DNA of 64,000 bases, taken from Cellulomonas timonensis. GTDB taxonomy: Bacteria; Actinomycetota; Actinomycetes; Actinomycetales; Cellulomonadaceae. The position numbers and the translations under genes are program-made. Below, one piece after another: positions 7,756 to 17,761 of this stretch. The notes below the pieces were generated by a model. It was not told the origin of the DNA. It made no database searches and saw nothing but the letters and a program-made list of their open reading frames with translations. Each line of letters starts with the position of its first letter. Positions within the stretch are counted from its first letter, which is position 1. The DNA lies in assembly GCF_900046455.1 (NCBI RefSeq), contig NZ_FCOT01000013.1, positions 744,001 to 808,000 on the forward strand. The letters are read 5' to 3'.

Positions 7756-10461
7756 ATGCGCACCGCCGAGATCCGCAAGCGTTGGCTCGACCACTTCGAG
7801 GCCCGCGGCCACACCGTTGTGCCGTCCGCCTCGCTGATCTCCCCGGATCCCTCGACGCTGTTCGTCATCGCCGGCATGGTCCCGTTCATCCCGTACATGC
7901 TCGGTGAGCAGACCGCGCCGTGGCCGCGTGCGACGAGCGTGCAGAAGTGCGTGCGCACGCTGGACATCGAAGAGGTCGGCAAGACGACCCGGCACGGCAC
8001 GTTCTTCCAGATGAACGGGAACTTCTCCTTCGGGGACTACTTCAAGGAGGAGGCCATCACCTTCGCCTGGGAGCTCATCACGAACCCCCAGGACCAGGGC
8101 GGCTACGGCTTCGACCCCGAGACGATCTGGGTCACCGTCTACCACGACGACGACGAGGCCGCCGAGCTGTGGAAGCGGATCGCCGGCATGCCCGACGAGC
8201 GCATCCAGCGCCGCGGCATGAAGGACAACTTCTGGTCGACGGGCGCGCGCGGCCCGGCCGGCCCGTGCTCCGAGATCTACGTCGACCGCGGTCCCGCCTA
8301 CGGCGCCGAGGGCGGGCCGATCGTCGACGAGGACCGGTACATCGAGATCTGGAACCTCGTGTTCATGCAGTACGAGCGCGGCGACGGCGGCGGCAAGGAG
8401 GACTTCCCGATCCTCGGGGAGCTCAAGCAGAAGAACATCGACACCGGCATGGGCCTCGAGCGGGTCGCCTACCTGCTGCAGGGCGTCGACAACATGTACG
8501 AGATCGACGAGGTCTTCCCCGTCATCCAGGCCGCGCAGGAGCTCTCCGGCCGCCGTTACGGCGCCGACCACGAGGACGATGTGCGGATGCGCGTCGTCGC
8601 CGACCACGTGCGCAGCGGGCTCATGCTGATGGGCGACGGCGTGACGCCGTCGAACGAGGGCCGCGGCTACGTGCTGCGCCGCCTGCTGCGCCGTGCGGTG
8701 CGCGCGATGCGGCTGCTGGGCGTGGACGAGCCGGCGCTGCCGTCCCTGCTCCCCGTGAGCAAGGACGCGATGAGCGCCTCGTACCCCGAGCTCGCGGAGA
8801 ACTTCGACAGGATCAGCCGAATCGCCTACGCCGAGGAGGACGCGTTCCGGCGCACCCTCGTCGCCGGCACCACGATCCTCGACACAGCCGTGCAGACGGT
8901 GAAGAGCACGCTGCCGCCGACCCCGGACGCGCGTCCCGTGCTGTCCGGCGCGCAGGCGTTCCAGCTGCACGACACCTACGGCTTCCCGATCGACCTGACC
9001 CTCGAGATGGCCGCCGAGCAGGGAGTCGCCGTCGACGAGACGGCGTTCCGCTCCCTCATGCAGGAGCAGCGCCAGCGCGCCCGCGCCGACGCCCTCGCCA
9101 AGCGCGCGGGCCGCGCGGACACCGCCGCGTACCAGGAGCTGCACTCCTCGCTGAGCTCCGGGCAAGGCGGGCCCGTGCAGTTCCTCGGCTACACCGACTC
9201 CACGGCCCGCTCGCGTGTCGTCGGGCTGCTCGTCGACGGTGTCCCGGCGCCGGTCGCCGTCGCGCCCGCGGACGTCGAGATCGTGCTCGACCGCACCCCG
9301 TTCTACGCCGAGGCGGGTGGCCAGCTCGCCGACCACGGGACGATCACGCTCGACGGCGGCGCCCGGGTCGAGGTGGACGACGTGCAGGCCCCGGTCAAGG
9401 GCCTGTCGGTGCACCACGGCCGGCTCGTCGACGGCATCCTGACAGTCGGCGAGGCCGGGACGGCGACGATCGACCTCGACCGTCGCAAGGCGATCAGCCG
9501 CGCGCACACCGCCACGCACATGGTGCACAAGGCGATCCGCGAGGCGCTGGGCGACACCGCCACCCAGGCCGGCTCCGAGAACGCGCCCAGCCGCATCCGG
9601 TTCGACTTCCGCTCCGGCGCGGCCGTGCCCGCCGGGGTCCTGTCCGAGGTGGAGGAGCGGGTCAACACCCAGCTCGCCGAGAACCTCGAGGTCACCGACC
9701 AGGTGATGCCGATCGCCGAGGCCCGCGCGCTCGGCGCGATGGCGCTGTTCGGCGAGAAGTACGGCGACCAGGTGCGCGTCGTGTCCATCGGCGGCGACTG
9801 GTCGCGCGAGCTCTGCGCCGGCACGCACGTGCGCAGCTCCGGCCAGCTCGGCCTCGTCACCCTGCTCGGCGAGGCGTCCATCGGCTCCGGCGTGCGGCGC
9901 ATCGACGCCCTCGTGGGCGCCGGCGCGTACGGCTACCAGGCCAAGGAGCACGCCCTCGTGGGCCAGCTCAGCGGCCTGCTCGGCTCGCGGCCCGACGAGC
10001 TCGGCGACCGCGTCTCCTCGCTGCTGACCCGGCTCAAGGAGTCGGAGAAGGAGCTCGCGGCGCTGCGCCAGGCCCAGGTGCTCGCCGTCGCGGCCTCGCT
10101 CGTCGCCGGCGCCACGGACGTCGATGGCGTCCGGGTCGTCACGCACGACGCGGGGGAGGTCGGCTCGGCCGACGACCTGCGCACCCTCGTCCTGGACGTG
10201 CGCTCCCGGCTGGGCGACTCCACGCCCACTGTCGTGGCCGTCGGCGGCGTCAACAAGGACCGCCCGGTCGTCGTCATCGCGACCAACGCCCCGGCCCGTG
10301 AGCGCGGGATCCGCGCGGGCGCGCTCGTCAAGAGCGCCACCAGCGTGCTCGGCGGCGGGGGCGGCGGCAAGGACGACCTCGCCCAGGGCGGCGGATCCGA
10401 CGCGTCCCGGCTGCCCGAGGCGCTGGACGCGGTCCGCTCCGGGGCGCGTGCGGCCGGCTGA
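7756..10461 (+). CDS. alaS: Alanyl-tRNA synthetase
   Basis: Charges tRNA-Ala; 901 residues, full length. The class II catalytic core begins at once ([19 protein letters not shown]), with motif 2 in the [17 protein letters not shown] region and motif 3 near [14 protein letters not shown]. The editing domain has the zinc ligands HTATH and CAGTH, and the C-Ala/DHHA1 end has the Gly-rich [15 protein letters not shown]. The ATG at 7756 gives the canonical N-terminus; an in-frame start 54 bases upstream would add a non-conserved extension. The 97-base gap before it holds no clear promoter, so it may be read from the DUF948 transcript. Its end overlaps ruvX. Confidence 0.97.
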   Translation: MRTAEIRKRWLDHFEARGHTVVPSASLISPDPSTLFVIAGMVPFIPYMLGEQTAPWPRATSVQKCVRTLDIEEVGKTTRHGTFFQMNGNFSFGDYFKEEAITFAWELITNPQDQGGYGFDPETIWVTVYHDDDEAAELWKRIAGMPDERIQRRGMKDNFWSTGARGPAGPCSEIYVDRGPAYGAEGGPIVDEDRYIEIWNLVFMQYERGDGGGKEDFPILGELKQKNIDTGMGLERVAYLLQGVDNMYEIDEVFPVIQAAQELSGRRYGADHEDDVRMRVVADHVRSGLMLMGDGVTPSNEGRGYVLRRLLRRAVRAMRLLGVDEPALPSLLPVSKDAMSASYPELAENFDRISRIAYAEEDAFRRTLVAGTTILDTAVQTVKSTLPPTPDARPVLSGAQAFQLHDTYGFPIDLTLEMAAEQGVAVDETAFRSLMQEQRQRARADALAKRAGRADTAAYQELHSSLSSGQGGPVQFLGYTDSTARSRVVGLLVDGVPAPVAVAPADVEIVLDRTPFYAEAGGQLADHGTITLDGGARVEVDDVQAPVKGLSVHHGRLVDGILTVGEAGTATIDLDRRKAISRAHTATHMVHKAIREALGDTATQAGSENAPSRIRFDFRSGAAVPAGVLSEVEERVNTQLAENLEVTDQVMPIAEARALGAMALFGEKYGDQVRVVSIGGDWSRELCAGTHVRSSGQLGLVTLLGEASIGSGVRRIDALVGAGAYGYQAKEHALVGQLSGLLGSRPDELGDRVSSLLTRLKESEKELAALRQAQVLAVAASLVAGATDVDGVRVVTHDAGEVGSADDLRTLVLDVRSRLGDSTPTVVAVGGVNKDRPVVVIATNAPARERGIRAGALVKSATSVLGGGGGGKDDLAQGGGSDASRLPEALDAVRSGARAAG

Positions 10462-11077
10462 CGTGGGCGAGGAGCTCGTCGTCCGGGGCACGCGCCTGGC
10501 GGTCGACGTCGGCAGCGTGCGGGTCGGTGTGGCCGTCAGCGACCCGGACGGGCTGATCGCGACGCCTGTCGAGACGCTCGCCCGCGACAGCCGCCGCCCG
10601 GCGCCCGGTGCCCTGCCCACGGACCTCGCGCGCCTCGTCGACGAGGTGGGGGAGCGCAACGCCGCTGTCGTGTATGTCGGGCTCCCGCGACACTTGTCGG
10701 GGGACGAAGGCTCCGCATCGGCCGCCGCACGCGCGTACGCTGTCATGTTGGCGCAGGCGATCGCACCCGTACCGGTGCGGCTCGTCGACGAGCGGATGAG
10801 CACGGTATCCGCCCATCAGGCGTTGCGAGCGGCTGGCAGGTCGACTCGCCACCACCGGCAGGTCGTCGACCAGGCGGCCGCCGTGGTGATCTTGCAGACC
10901 GCGCTCGACGCGGAACGTGCCACGGGCCGTCGGCCCGGCGAACGGGTGCTCGTCTCGCTCGCAGGCGCCTCCGACGAGCGCGAGGGGGGCTGCGGGGTCG
11001 AGCAGGACCAGCAAGCAGAGAGTCTGCCTGCGCGGCACCACGCCGACGACGGACCGGAGGGTCGACCAAGTGAGTGA
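10448..11077 (+). CDS. ruvX: Putative pre-16S rRNA nuclease / Holliday junction resolvase-like protein
   Basis: YqgF/RuvX family RNase H-fold nuclease, implicated in maturing the 5' end of 16S rRNA. The acidic active site is present: [17 protein letters not shown] with the first Asp, [22 protein letters not shown] and the final [11 protein letters not shown]. Length is 209 residues; the family core ends near residue 155, leaving about 50 extra polar residues ([16 protein letters not shown] and on) with no recognisable fold. The start is ambiguous between GTG at 10448 (overlapping alaS by 14 bases) and GTG at 10463. The stop overlaps mltG by 8 bases. Confidence 0.9.
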   Translation: MRPADVGEELVVRGTRLAVDVGSVRVGVAVSDPDGLIATPVETLARDSRRPAPGALPTDLARLVDEVGERNAAVVYVGLPRHLSGDEGSASAAARAYAVMLAQAIAPVPVRLVDERMSTVSAHQALRAAGRSTRHHRQVVDQAAAVVILQTALDAERATGRRPGERVLVSLAGASDEREGGCGVEQDQQAESLPARHHADDGPEGRPSE

Positions 11078-12242
11078 CCTCTTCCTCGGGACGGTTTCCC
11101 AGCACGACGCCGGGCAGCCCACCCCGACGCGCAGGAGCCGTTCACGGCAGGACGGCAAGGCGCGCCGCAACCGGCAGCGCCGCAACCGCCGCCGTCGCTC
11201 GATCCTCGTGCTGATCATGGCCATCGGCTTGGTCGGCGGGGCCGGGTACGTCGTGACGAGCATCTTCAGCGACTTCTTCGGCGGCCTGTTCGGCGGGTCC
11301 TCGGAGAACGCCGAGGTCTCCGACTACGAGGGTCCAGGCCAGGGCGAGGCCACCGTGACCGTGGCCAGCGGCGACACGGGCGGCGCCATCGGCGAGAAGC
11401 TCGTGGAGGCCGGTGTGGTGGCCACCACGTCCGCTTTCACCAAGGCGTATGCGGCGAACCCCCTCGCCACGCAGATCCAGCCCGGCGCGTACAAGCTCCG
11501 CCTGCAGATGCGGGCCTCCGACGCCGTGGACGCCCTGCTGGACTCCGCGAACCGGGTCTCGCTCAAGGTCACCGTCACCGAGGGCCTGTCAGCGGCGCAG
11601 ATCTACGAGAAGATCGCCAGCATCACGACGATCCCCGTCGCCGACCTGCAAGCCGCCGCGGCCGACCCCGCCGCCATCGGGCTGCCCGCCGAGGCGAACG
11701 GCCAAATCGAGGGGTGGCTCTTCCCGGCGACCTACAACGTCGATCCGGGCGCCACGGCCGCGTCCATGCTGAGCGCGATGGTGGGCAGGACCGTCGAAGT
11801 CCTCAACGCCAACGCGGTGCCGCAGGACCAGTGGGAGACCGTGCTGATCAAGGCGTCGCTCGTGGAGCGGGAGGGCAAGTCCGCCGAGGACCGCGCCAAG
11901 ATCGCCCAGGCGATCGAGAACCGCCTTGACCGGGGCATGCGCCTCGAGATCGACGCCGTCCTCGCCTACGGCCTCGGCAAGTCCGGCACTGCGCTGTCGA
12001 ACGGCGACAAGGAGGTCGACACCCCCTTCAACTCGTACCGGAAGATCGGGCTGCCGCCCACGCCAATCGCCTCGCCGGGCGAGGTGTCGATCCAGGCGGT
12101 GCTCAACCCGACGCCCGGGCCATGGATCTTCTGGGTCACCGTCAACCTGGAGACGGGTGAGACGAAGTTCGCCGAGACGTTCGACGAGCACCAGAAGAAC
12201 GTCGCGGAGCTGCGGAAGTGGGAGGCCGAGAACTCCAAGTGA
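11070..12242 (+). CDS. mltG: Endolytic murein transglycosylase
   Basis: MltG (YceG-like) cuts nascent peptidoglycan glycan strands at the membrane. It is 390 residues with a very basic cytoplasmic tail (RRNRQRRNRRRRS), one transmembrane helix (ILVLIMAIGLVGGAGYVV), a LysM-like segment and the catalytic domain. The active-site Glu lies in KASLVEREGKSAEDR, and the domain ends with the typical NSYRKIGLPPTPIASPG and FAETFDEHQKNV. GTG at 11070 is selected by GGAGG at 11056-11060. It sits in the conserved alaS-ruvX-mltG-aroE order and ends in a 4-base overlap with aroE. Confidence 0.95.
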   Translation: MSDLFLGTVSQHDAGQPTPTRRSRSRQDGKARRNRQRRNRRRRSILVLIMAIGLVGGAGYVVTSIFSDFFGGLFGGSSENAEVSDYEGPGQGEATVTVASGDTGGAIGEKLVEAGVVATTSAFTKAYAANPLATQIQPGAYKLRLQMRASDAVDALLDSANRVSLKVTVTEGLSAAQIYEKIASITTIPVADLQAAAADPAAIGLPAEANGQIEGWLFPATYNVDPGATAASMLSAMVGRTVEVLNANAVPQDQWETVLIKASLVEREGKSAEDRAKIAQAIENRLDRGMRLEIDAVLAYGLGKSGTALSNGDKEVDTPFNSYRKIGLPPTPIASPGEVSIQAVLNPTPGPWIFWVTVNLETGETKFAETFDEHQKNVAELRKWEAENSK

Positions 12243-13117
12243 CGGCCACACCGCCCGCACCGTCACCGGTGCGCCGAGCCGCCGTGCTCGGACACCCGAT
12301 CGCGCACTCGCTCTCGCCGACGCTGCACCGCGCGGCCTACGCGGCACTCGGCCTGGCCGAGTGGCGGTACGACGCGGTGGATGTCACCGAGGAGCAGCTC
12401 GCGGCGTTCATGGCAGCGCTCGGCCCCGACTGGGCCGGGCTGTCTCTGACCATGCCGCTCAAACAGACGGTCCTGCCGTTGCTGGATCACGTCGAGCCGC
12501 TCGCCGAGGTGGTCGGGGCGGTCAACACGGTGCTCGTGCAGTCCAGCGGGGGAGAACGGCCGGTCCTGACCGGCGCGAACACCGACGTGCACGGACTCGT
12601 CGCAGCCCTCCAAGAAGGGCTTCCGGTCGACGCCCCGGCAGCAGCCCGCACCGCCGCCGTGCTCGGCGCTGGCGCCACGGCGGCGTCGGCGCTGGCCGCC
12701 CTCGCGCAGCTCGGCTGCACGAACCCCGTGGTCTACGTGCGCTCGCTCGCGCGCATCGGACCGCTCATGCGCTCAGCCCACCGGATGGGCGTCGAGCCGC
12801 GGTACGCGCTGCTCGCCACCGCGCCCGCGGAGGTCCCGGCGGCCGACCTCGTCGTGTCGACGCTGCCGCCGCGCGCGGCCGACGGCCTCGCCGCCGAGAT
12901 CACTGCGAGAGCCGCGGACGTGCGGGGCGTGCTGCTCGACGTGGCGTACGACCCGCGGCCCACAGCGCTGTCCGTGGCCTGGGCCGCCGCGCGCGGGACC
13001 GTCGTCGCGGGGGAGCGGATGCTCCTGCACCAGGCGGGGGAGCAGGTGCGCCTCATGACCGGCCACCCGGCGCCCGTCGCCGCGATGGACGCCGCCCTCA
13101 GCGCCGAGCTCGCTTGA
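12239..13117 (+). CDS. aroE: Shikimate dehydrogenase
   Basis: Reduces 3-dehydroshikimate to shikimate with NADPH, the fourth step of chorismate synthesis. The substrate-binding SLSPTLHRAAY, the catalytic Lys in LTMPLKQTV, the NTVL segment and GANTDVHGL are all present. The Rossmann glycine loop is VLGAGATAASAL, and the end carries VAYDPRPTALS and GERMLLHQAGEQ. It is 292 residues from GTG 12239, which overlaps the mltG stop as GTGA; a GTG at 12218 is possible. The other shikimate genes resume only after the pilus locus, 12.5 kb downstream. Confidence 0.95.
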   Translation: MTATPPAPSPVRRAAVLGHPIAHSLSPTLHRAAYAALGLAEWRYDAVDVTEEQLAAFMAALGPDWAGLSLTMPLKQTVLPLLDHVEPLAEVVGAVNTVLVQSSGGERPVLTGANTDVHGLVAALQEGLPVDAPAAARTAAVLGAGATAASALAALAQLGCTNPVVYVRSLARIGPLMRSAHRMGVEPRYALLATAPAEVPAADLVVSTLPPRAADGLAAEITARAADVRGVLLDVAYDPRPTALSVAWAAARGTVVAGERMLLHQAGEQVRLMTGHPAPVAAMDAALSAELA

Positions 13118-13234
13118 GTTCAGTGCTGGGCTGAGAGATCACCCCGTCGGCGCTCACGGCCACGGGCTGGCCTGCCGATCTACTCCACGGGCATTCGCGC
13201 GAACCCGGCGCGGACCCGGACGAGAGGACGATCG

Positions 13235-14914
13235 GTGAAGCAGCTCGGGGAGATCTTGCTGGACGAGGGCCTGGTCACCGAGGCCCAGCTCATCGCGGCG
13301 CTCGATGAGCAGAACAACCGCGGCCAGTCGATGGGCAGAACACTCGTCGAGATCGGCGTCCTGACCGAGGGCCAGCTCGTCTCCGCGCTCGCCCGGCAGG
13401 TCGGGATGGACTTCATCGACCTCGACGACTACCCCGTGGACCGCAGCGCTCTCGCGCTGGTGCCCGCGAGCCTGTGCCGGCGGTACACGGTCCTGCCGGT
13501 GCGCCTCGACAACGGCACCCTCATCCTGGCCACCGCCGACCCGGGCAACGTGATCGCCGTCGACGACGTGCGGACCGTCTCCGGGTTGCAGGTGCGGCCC
13601 GTGGTCGCCACCTATGACAACTTGGCCCGCGCCATCGACCGGTTCTGCCGTGCCGATGGTGAGATGGAAGACCTGTCGTCCGCGTTCGAGGAGGAGTCGC
13701 GGCAGTCGGCCGCGGAGGCCGACCTCTCCCGGATCGGCGACTCAGTCGACGACGACGCGCCGATCGTGCGCTACGTCAACCTGCTGGTCACGCAGGCCAT
13801 CACCGACCGCGCCTCCGACATCCACATCGAGCCCACCGAGCACGACCTGCGCGTGCGGTACCGCATCGACGGGGTGCTGCATGAGATGCAGCGCTCGCCC
13901 AAGCAGATCCAGGGCGGGGTGATCAGCCGCGTCAAGATCCTCTCCGACATCGACATCGCCGAGCGGCGCAAGCCGCAGGACGGGCGCATGTCCGTCACCC
14001 ACAACGGGCGCAAGATCGACCTGCGCGTGGCCACGCTGCCCACCGTGTGGGGCGAGAAGATCGTCATGCGCATCCTCGACAACTCCACCGCGAGCCTCGA
14101 CCTGCGCGACCTGTCGTTCCTCGACGAGAACTACGCGACCTACCACGAGGCGTTCACCAAGCCCTACGGGATGATCCTCGTCACCGGCCCCACCGGCTCC
14201 GGCAAGTCGACGACCCTCTACGCGACGCTCAACGCGGTGTCCAAGCCCGAGATCAATGTCATCACCGTCGAGGACCCCGTCGAGTACCGGCTTGCCGGGA
14301 TCAACCAGGTGCAGGTCAACCCCAAGGCCGGGCTCACGTTCGCCGGCGCCCTGCGCTCGATCCTGCGCTCCGACCCCGACGTGGTGCTGCTCGGCGAGAT
14401 CCGCGACCACGAGACCGCGCAGATCGCCATCGAGGCAGCCCTCACCGGCCACCTCGTGCTCTCCACGCTGCACACCAACGACGCGCCGTCCGCCGTCACC
14501 CGGCTGGTCGAGATGGGCATCGAGCCGTTCCTCGTCGGCTCCGCGCTCGACGCCGTCGTGGCCCAGCGGCTCGCCCGGAAGCTCTGCGACAAGTGCAAGG
14601 AGCCCTACCTGCCCACCGAGGTGGAGATGGTGGGCGCGCGGTTCCCGTGGGTGCCGGGGGAGCAGATCCCCGAGCTCTGGCGGCCGGTGGGGTGCGTGAC
14701 CTGCTCGAAGACCGGCTATCGGGGACGCATCGCGCTGCATGAGGTCATGCGGGTCACCGAGGAGATCGAGCGGTTGGCCGTGTCGCACGCGTCGGCGGCG
14801 GAGATCGGCGCCACCGCGCGGAAGCAGGGGATGATCGCGCTCCGTGACGACGGGTGGCAGAAGGTCGCGTTGGGCCAGACCTCCGTTGAGGAGATCCTCC
14901 GCGTCGTCGCGTGA
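13235..14914 (+). CDS. pilB: Type IV pilus extension ATPase PilB
   Basis: Hexameric motor that powers pilus assembly, cytoplasmic; 559 residues. Two MshEN-type 24-residue motifs occupy about residues 3-26 (GEILLDEGLVTEAQLIAAL) and 34-57 (GRTLVEIGVLTEGQLVSAL); such motifs bind c-di-GMP in some PilB/MshE proteins. The catalytic part has Walker A GPTGSGKST near residue 317, Walker B DPDVVLLGEIRD and the His box LSTLHTNDAPSAV. A CxxC pair of the zinc site is seen (CDKCKEPY, CVTCSKTGYRGR). GTG at 13235 gives the family N-terminus. The 117-base gap after aroE holds no obvious promoter or terminator. Confidence 0.96.
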   Translation: MKQLGEILLDEGLVTEAQLIAALDEQNNRGQSMGRTLVEIGVLTEGQLVSALARQVGMDFIDLDDYPVDRSALALVPASLCRRYTVLPVRLDNGTLILATADPGNVIAVDDVRTVSGLQVRPVVATYDNLARAIDRFCRADGEMEDLSSAFEEESRQSAAEADLSRIGDSVDDDAPIVRYVNLLVTQAITDRASDIHIEPTEHDLRVRYRIDGVLHEMQRSPKQIQGGVISRVKILSDIDIAERRKPQDGRMSVTHNGRKIDLRVATLPTVWGEKIVMRILDNSTASLDLRDLSFLDENYATYHEAFTKPYGMILVTGPTGSGKSTTLYATLNAVSKPEINVITVEDPVEYRLAGINQVQVNPKAGLTFAGALRSILRSDPDVVLLGEIRDHETAQIAIEAALTGHLVLSTLHTNDAPSAVTRLVEMGIEPFLVGSALDAVVAQRLARKLCDKCKEPYLPTEVEMVGARFPWVPGEQIPELWRPVGCVTCSKTGYRGRIALHEVMRVTEEIERLAVSHASAAEIGATARKQGMIALRDDGWQKVALGQTSVEEILRVVA

Positions 14915-15025
14915 CGGTCCCTTTTGTCTCTCAAGCCGCACCAGCGCGCCGCCGATGAGACCCATGACGGCCGCGTAGGCCTCGCGCAGTGTGCGCTGAA
15001 CGTGCCCAGAGGTGGAGGCAGTGCT

Positions 15026-16369
15026 GTGAACAATCCGTACTGGAGCCCGGCTGGCCAGCCAGCGGCGCCGCCTGCCTACATGCCAGCGGCGGCGCAGCCT
15101 GCTGCGCCGCCGTACCCGCAACAGCCGCCGACGTCCGTGGCGCCTCCCGCTCAGGCGCCGCGTTCGGACGTGCCCGCCCAGCAGGCGGCGCCGGCGCGGG
15201 ACCGCAGCGCACGGGTCGGCATGGCACAAGCGCGCGAGACCGAGGATGTCGCGCTGAATGCGGCACTCATCGAGATGATCCGGATGGGCGCCTCGGATAT
15301 GCACCTGACCGTCGGGGCGCCCCCGATGGTGCGCCTTGCGGGCTCACTGCGCCCCCTGGACAACTTCGAGCCGCTCGTGGGCGATTCCTTGCGCCGCACC
15401 ATCTACAACATCCTGACGCAGAAGCAACGGGAGAAGTTCGAGGCCGAGCTCGAGCTCGACTTCGCGTACTCGGTGCGGGGGCATGCGCGGTTCCGCGTCA
15501 ACCTGTACGTGCAGCGCGAGTCCATCGGCGCCGCGTTCCGCGTGATCCCCTATGAGATCAAGCCGCTCGAAGACCTCGGGGTGCCCAATGTCGTTGGCAA
15601 CTTCGCCGGGCTGCCGCGCGGGTTGGTGCTCGTCACCGGTCCCACCGGCTCGGGGAAGTCGACCACCCTGGCTGCGATCGTCGACCTCGCGAACCGCACA
15701 CGGGAAGACCACATTATGACGGTCGAGGACCCGATCGAGTTCCTGCACCGTCACAAGAAATCGCTCATCAACCAGCGCGAGGTCGGCGCCGACACGCACT
15801 CGTTCGCCAACGCGCTCAAGCACGTGCTGCGGCAGGACCCCGACATCATCCTCGTCGGCGAGATGCGCGACCTGGAGACCATCTCGGTGGCGCTGACCGC
15901 CGCCGAGACCGGCCACCTGGTCTTCGCAACCCTGCACACCCAGGACGCCGCGCAGACCATCGACCGCGTGATCGACGTGTTCCCCTCGCATCAGCAGGCG
16001 CAGGTCCGCACCCAGCTCGCGGGCGCTCTGCAGGCGGTCGTCTGCCAGACGCTGTGCAAGCGCTCGGACGCCCCTGGCAGGGCCGTCGCCACGGAGGTGC
16101 TCGTGGTCACGCCCGCGATCCGCAACCTGATCCGGGAGGGGAAGACCCACCAGATCTACTCGGCCATGCAGGCAGGCGCCCAGCAGGGCATGCACACCAT
16201 GGACCAGCACCTCGCCGACCTCGTCAAGACCGGCAAGATCACCTACGAGGTCGGGCTGGAGAAATGCCACCACCTCGAGGACTTCAACCGACTGCTGGGA
16301 CGCTCCGGCGGCCCCGCCCAGGGTGCGGCCGCGACTGCGGGCGCCGGCTACGGGGGGCAGGGGTTCTGA
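15026..16369 (+). CDS. pilT: Type IV pilus retraction ATPase PilT
   Basis: Motor that disassembles pili and drives twitching. The 447 residues exceed the usual length of about 350 because of a Pro/Ala/Gln-rich N-terminal extension of roughly 65 residues. The core starts at LIEMIRMGASDMHLTVG. Walker A GPTGSGKST is near residue 205, Walker B is DPDIILVGEMRD, and the PilT signature AIRNLIREGKTHQ separates it from PilB. GTG at 15026 is chosen because GGTGGAGGCAG (15011-15021) stands just upstream. The 111 bases after pilB hold no gene. The stop overlaps the pilC ATG by one base. Confidence 0.95.
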   Translation: MNNPYWSPAGQPAAPPAYMPAAAQPAAPPYPQQPPTSVAPPAQAPRSDVPAQQAAPARDRSARVGMAQARETEDVALNAALIEMIRMGASDMHLTVGAPPMVRLAGSLRPLDNFEPLVGDSLRRTIYNILTQKQREKFEAELELDFAYSVRGHARFRVNLYVQRESIGAAFRVIPYEIKPLEDLGVPNVVGNFAGLPRGLVLVTGPTGSGKSTTLAAIVDLANRTREDHIMTVEDPIEFLHRHKKSLINQREVGADTHSFANALKHVLRQDPDIILVGEMRDLETISVALTAAETGHLVFATLHTQDAAQTIDRVIDVFPSHQQAQVRTQLAGALQAVVCQTLCKRSDAPGRAVATEVLVVTPAIRNLIREGKTHQIYSAMQAGAQQGMHTMDQHLADLVKTGKITYEVGLEKCHHLEDFNRLLGRSGGPAQGAAATAGAGYGGQGF

Positions 16370-17592
16370 TGGCAGCGAAGACGTATGAGTACGCGGTCCG
16401 CGACCGCGAGGGCAAGGTGGTCAAGGGTCGCATCGACGCGGCGAGCCAGGCCGCTGTGGCCAATCGGCTGCGCGACATGGGTCTGGCCGCGATCTCGATC
16501 CACGAGGTCAACACCAAGGGCCTGAACGCGGAGATCAACATCCCCGGCATGGGGAGCAAGATCAGCCTCAAGGACCTCGCCGTCATGTCGCGCCAACTCG
16601 CGACGATGATCGACTCGGGGCTGTCGCTGCTCCGGGCGCTGACGATCCTCGCCGACCAGACCGAGTCGAAGGCGCTCGCCAAGGTCGTCGGCCAGGTGCG
16701 CGGGGACGTCGAGGTCGGCACGGCGTTCTCGGTGGCCCTCGCGAAGCACTCGGACGTGTTCCCCCCGCTCATGATCAACATGGTCAAGGCAGGTGAGGTC
16801 GGAGGATTCCTCGACGAGGTGCTCGTGTCGGTCGCCGACAACTTCGAGAAGGAAGTGCGGCTGCGCGGCAAGATCAAGTCCGCGATGACGTACCCCGTGA
16901 TCGTGTTGATCATCGCGATCCTCGCCACGGTCGGCATGCTCCTCTTCATCGTGCCGGTGTTCTCCGGGATGTTCGCCAGCCTGGGAGGGGAGCTCCCGTG
17001 GGCGACGCAGATCCTGGTGACACTGTCCGCCATCATGAAGTGGTCCGCGCTGCCCATGCTGGTCGTGGTGATCGCGTTCGCGGCGTGGTGGCGAAAGCAC
17101 AAGAACGACCGCGCGGTGCGTGAGCGCCTCGACCCGTTCAAGTTGAAGGTGCCCGTATTCGGGCCGTTGTTCCGAAAGCTCGCAGTCGCCCGATTCACCC
17201 GGAATTTCGGCGCCATGATCCACGCCGGCGTGCCCATTCTCCAGGCCCTTGAGATTGTCGGGGAGACGAGCGGGAACCTGGTGATCGAGCGCGCTGCGAA
17301 ATCGGTCCAGGAGTCGGTGCGCCGCGGCGAGTCCCTCGCGGGGCCACTGGCGCAGCATCCGGTCTTCCCGCCGATGGTGGTGCAAATGATGGCGGTCGGC
17401 GAGGACACCGGGGCGCTCGACACGATGCTGGGGAAGGTCGCCGATTTCTACGACGAAGAGGTCGAGGCGATGACCGACCAGCTCACGAGCCTCATCGAGC
17501 CGATCATGATCGTGGTCATCGGCTCGATCATCGGGTCGATGGTGATCGCCCTCTATATGCCCATCTTCAGTGTGTTCGACCTGATCGAGTAG
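16369..17592 (+). CDS. pilC: Type IV pilus inner-membrane platform protein PilC
   Basis: Polytopic platform protein on which PilB and PilT act; 407 residues, normal size. It shows the N-terminal YEYAVRDREGKVVKGRIDA region and two T2SSF domains, MSRQLATMIDSGLSLLRAL and FTRNFGAMIHAGVPILQAL. Membrane helices are at VIVLIIAILATVGMLLFIV, PMLVVVIAFAAWW and the C-terminal IMIVVIGSIIGSMVIALY, and it ends IFSVFDLIE. Translation is coupled to pilT (overlap TGATG). Confidence 0.97.
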   Translation: MAAKTYEYAVRDREGKVVKGRIDAASQAAVANRLRDMGLAAISIHEVNTKGLNAEINIPGMGSKISLKDLAVMSRQLATMIDSGLSLLRALTILADQTESKALAKVVGQVRGDVEVGTAFSVALAKHSDVFPPLMINMVKAGEVGGFLDEVLVSVADNFEKEVRLRGKIKSAMTYPVIVLIIAILATVGMLLFIVPVFSGMFASLGGELPWATQILVTLSAIMKWSALPMLVVVIAFAAWWRKHKNDRAVRERLDPFKLKVPVFGPLFRKLAVARFTRNFGAMIHAGVPILQALEIVGETSGNLVIERAAKSVQESVRRGESLAGPLAQHPVFPPMVVQMMAVGEDTGALDTMLGKVADFYDEEVEAMTDQLTSLIEPIMIVVIGSIIGSMVIALYMPIFSVFDLIE

Positions 17593-17761
17593 CGCCGAAA
17601 AGCGGCATCGTGCGCCGTTCGGGTGATTGTGGAAGAAGCCGCCCGCCAATTGTTCAAGCCGCTCCCTCTGTGGGCCGATGACATTGCTGTACCACTGAAC
17701 CGGCACCAGTGCCGGGTTGCTCGCTGAAAACAGACATTGGCCCTACCCACGGGAGCTGAAC
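17593..17761 (+). promoter_or_regulatory. Leader region of the major pilin gene
   Basis: 169 bases without a gene, less G+C-rich than the surroundings. A short hairpin is seen at 17700-17715 (CCGGCA pairing with TGCCGG), followed by an A-rich stretch and GGGAG (17751-17755) as the ribosome site. Pilin genes are usually strongly expressed, so a separate promoter is expected here, but I cannot point to one with confidence. Confidence 0.4.

Noticed and set aside
7408-10803. 1131-codon open frame on the - strand over alaS
   Set aside because: Shadow of alaS; the + strand codes for an unmistakable synthetase and the - strand product has no recognisable motif.
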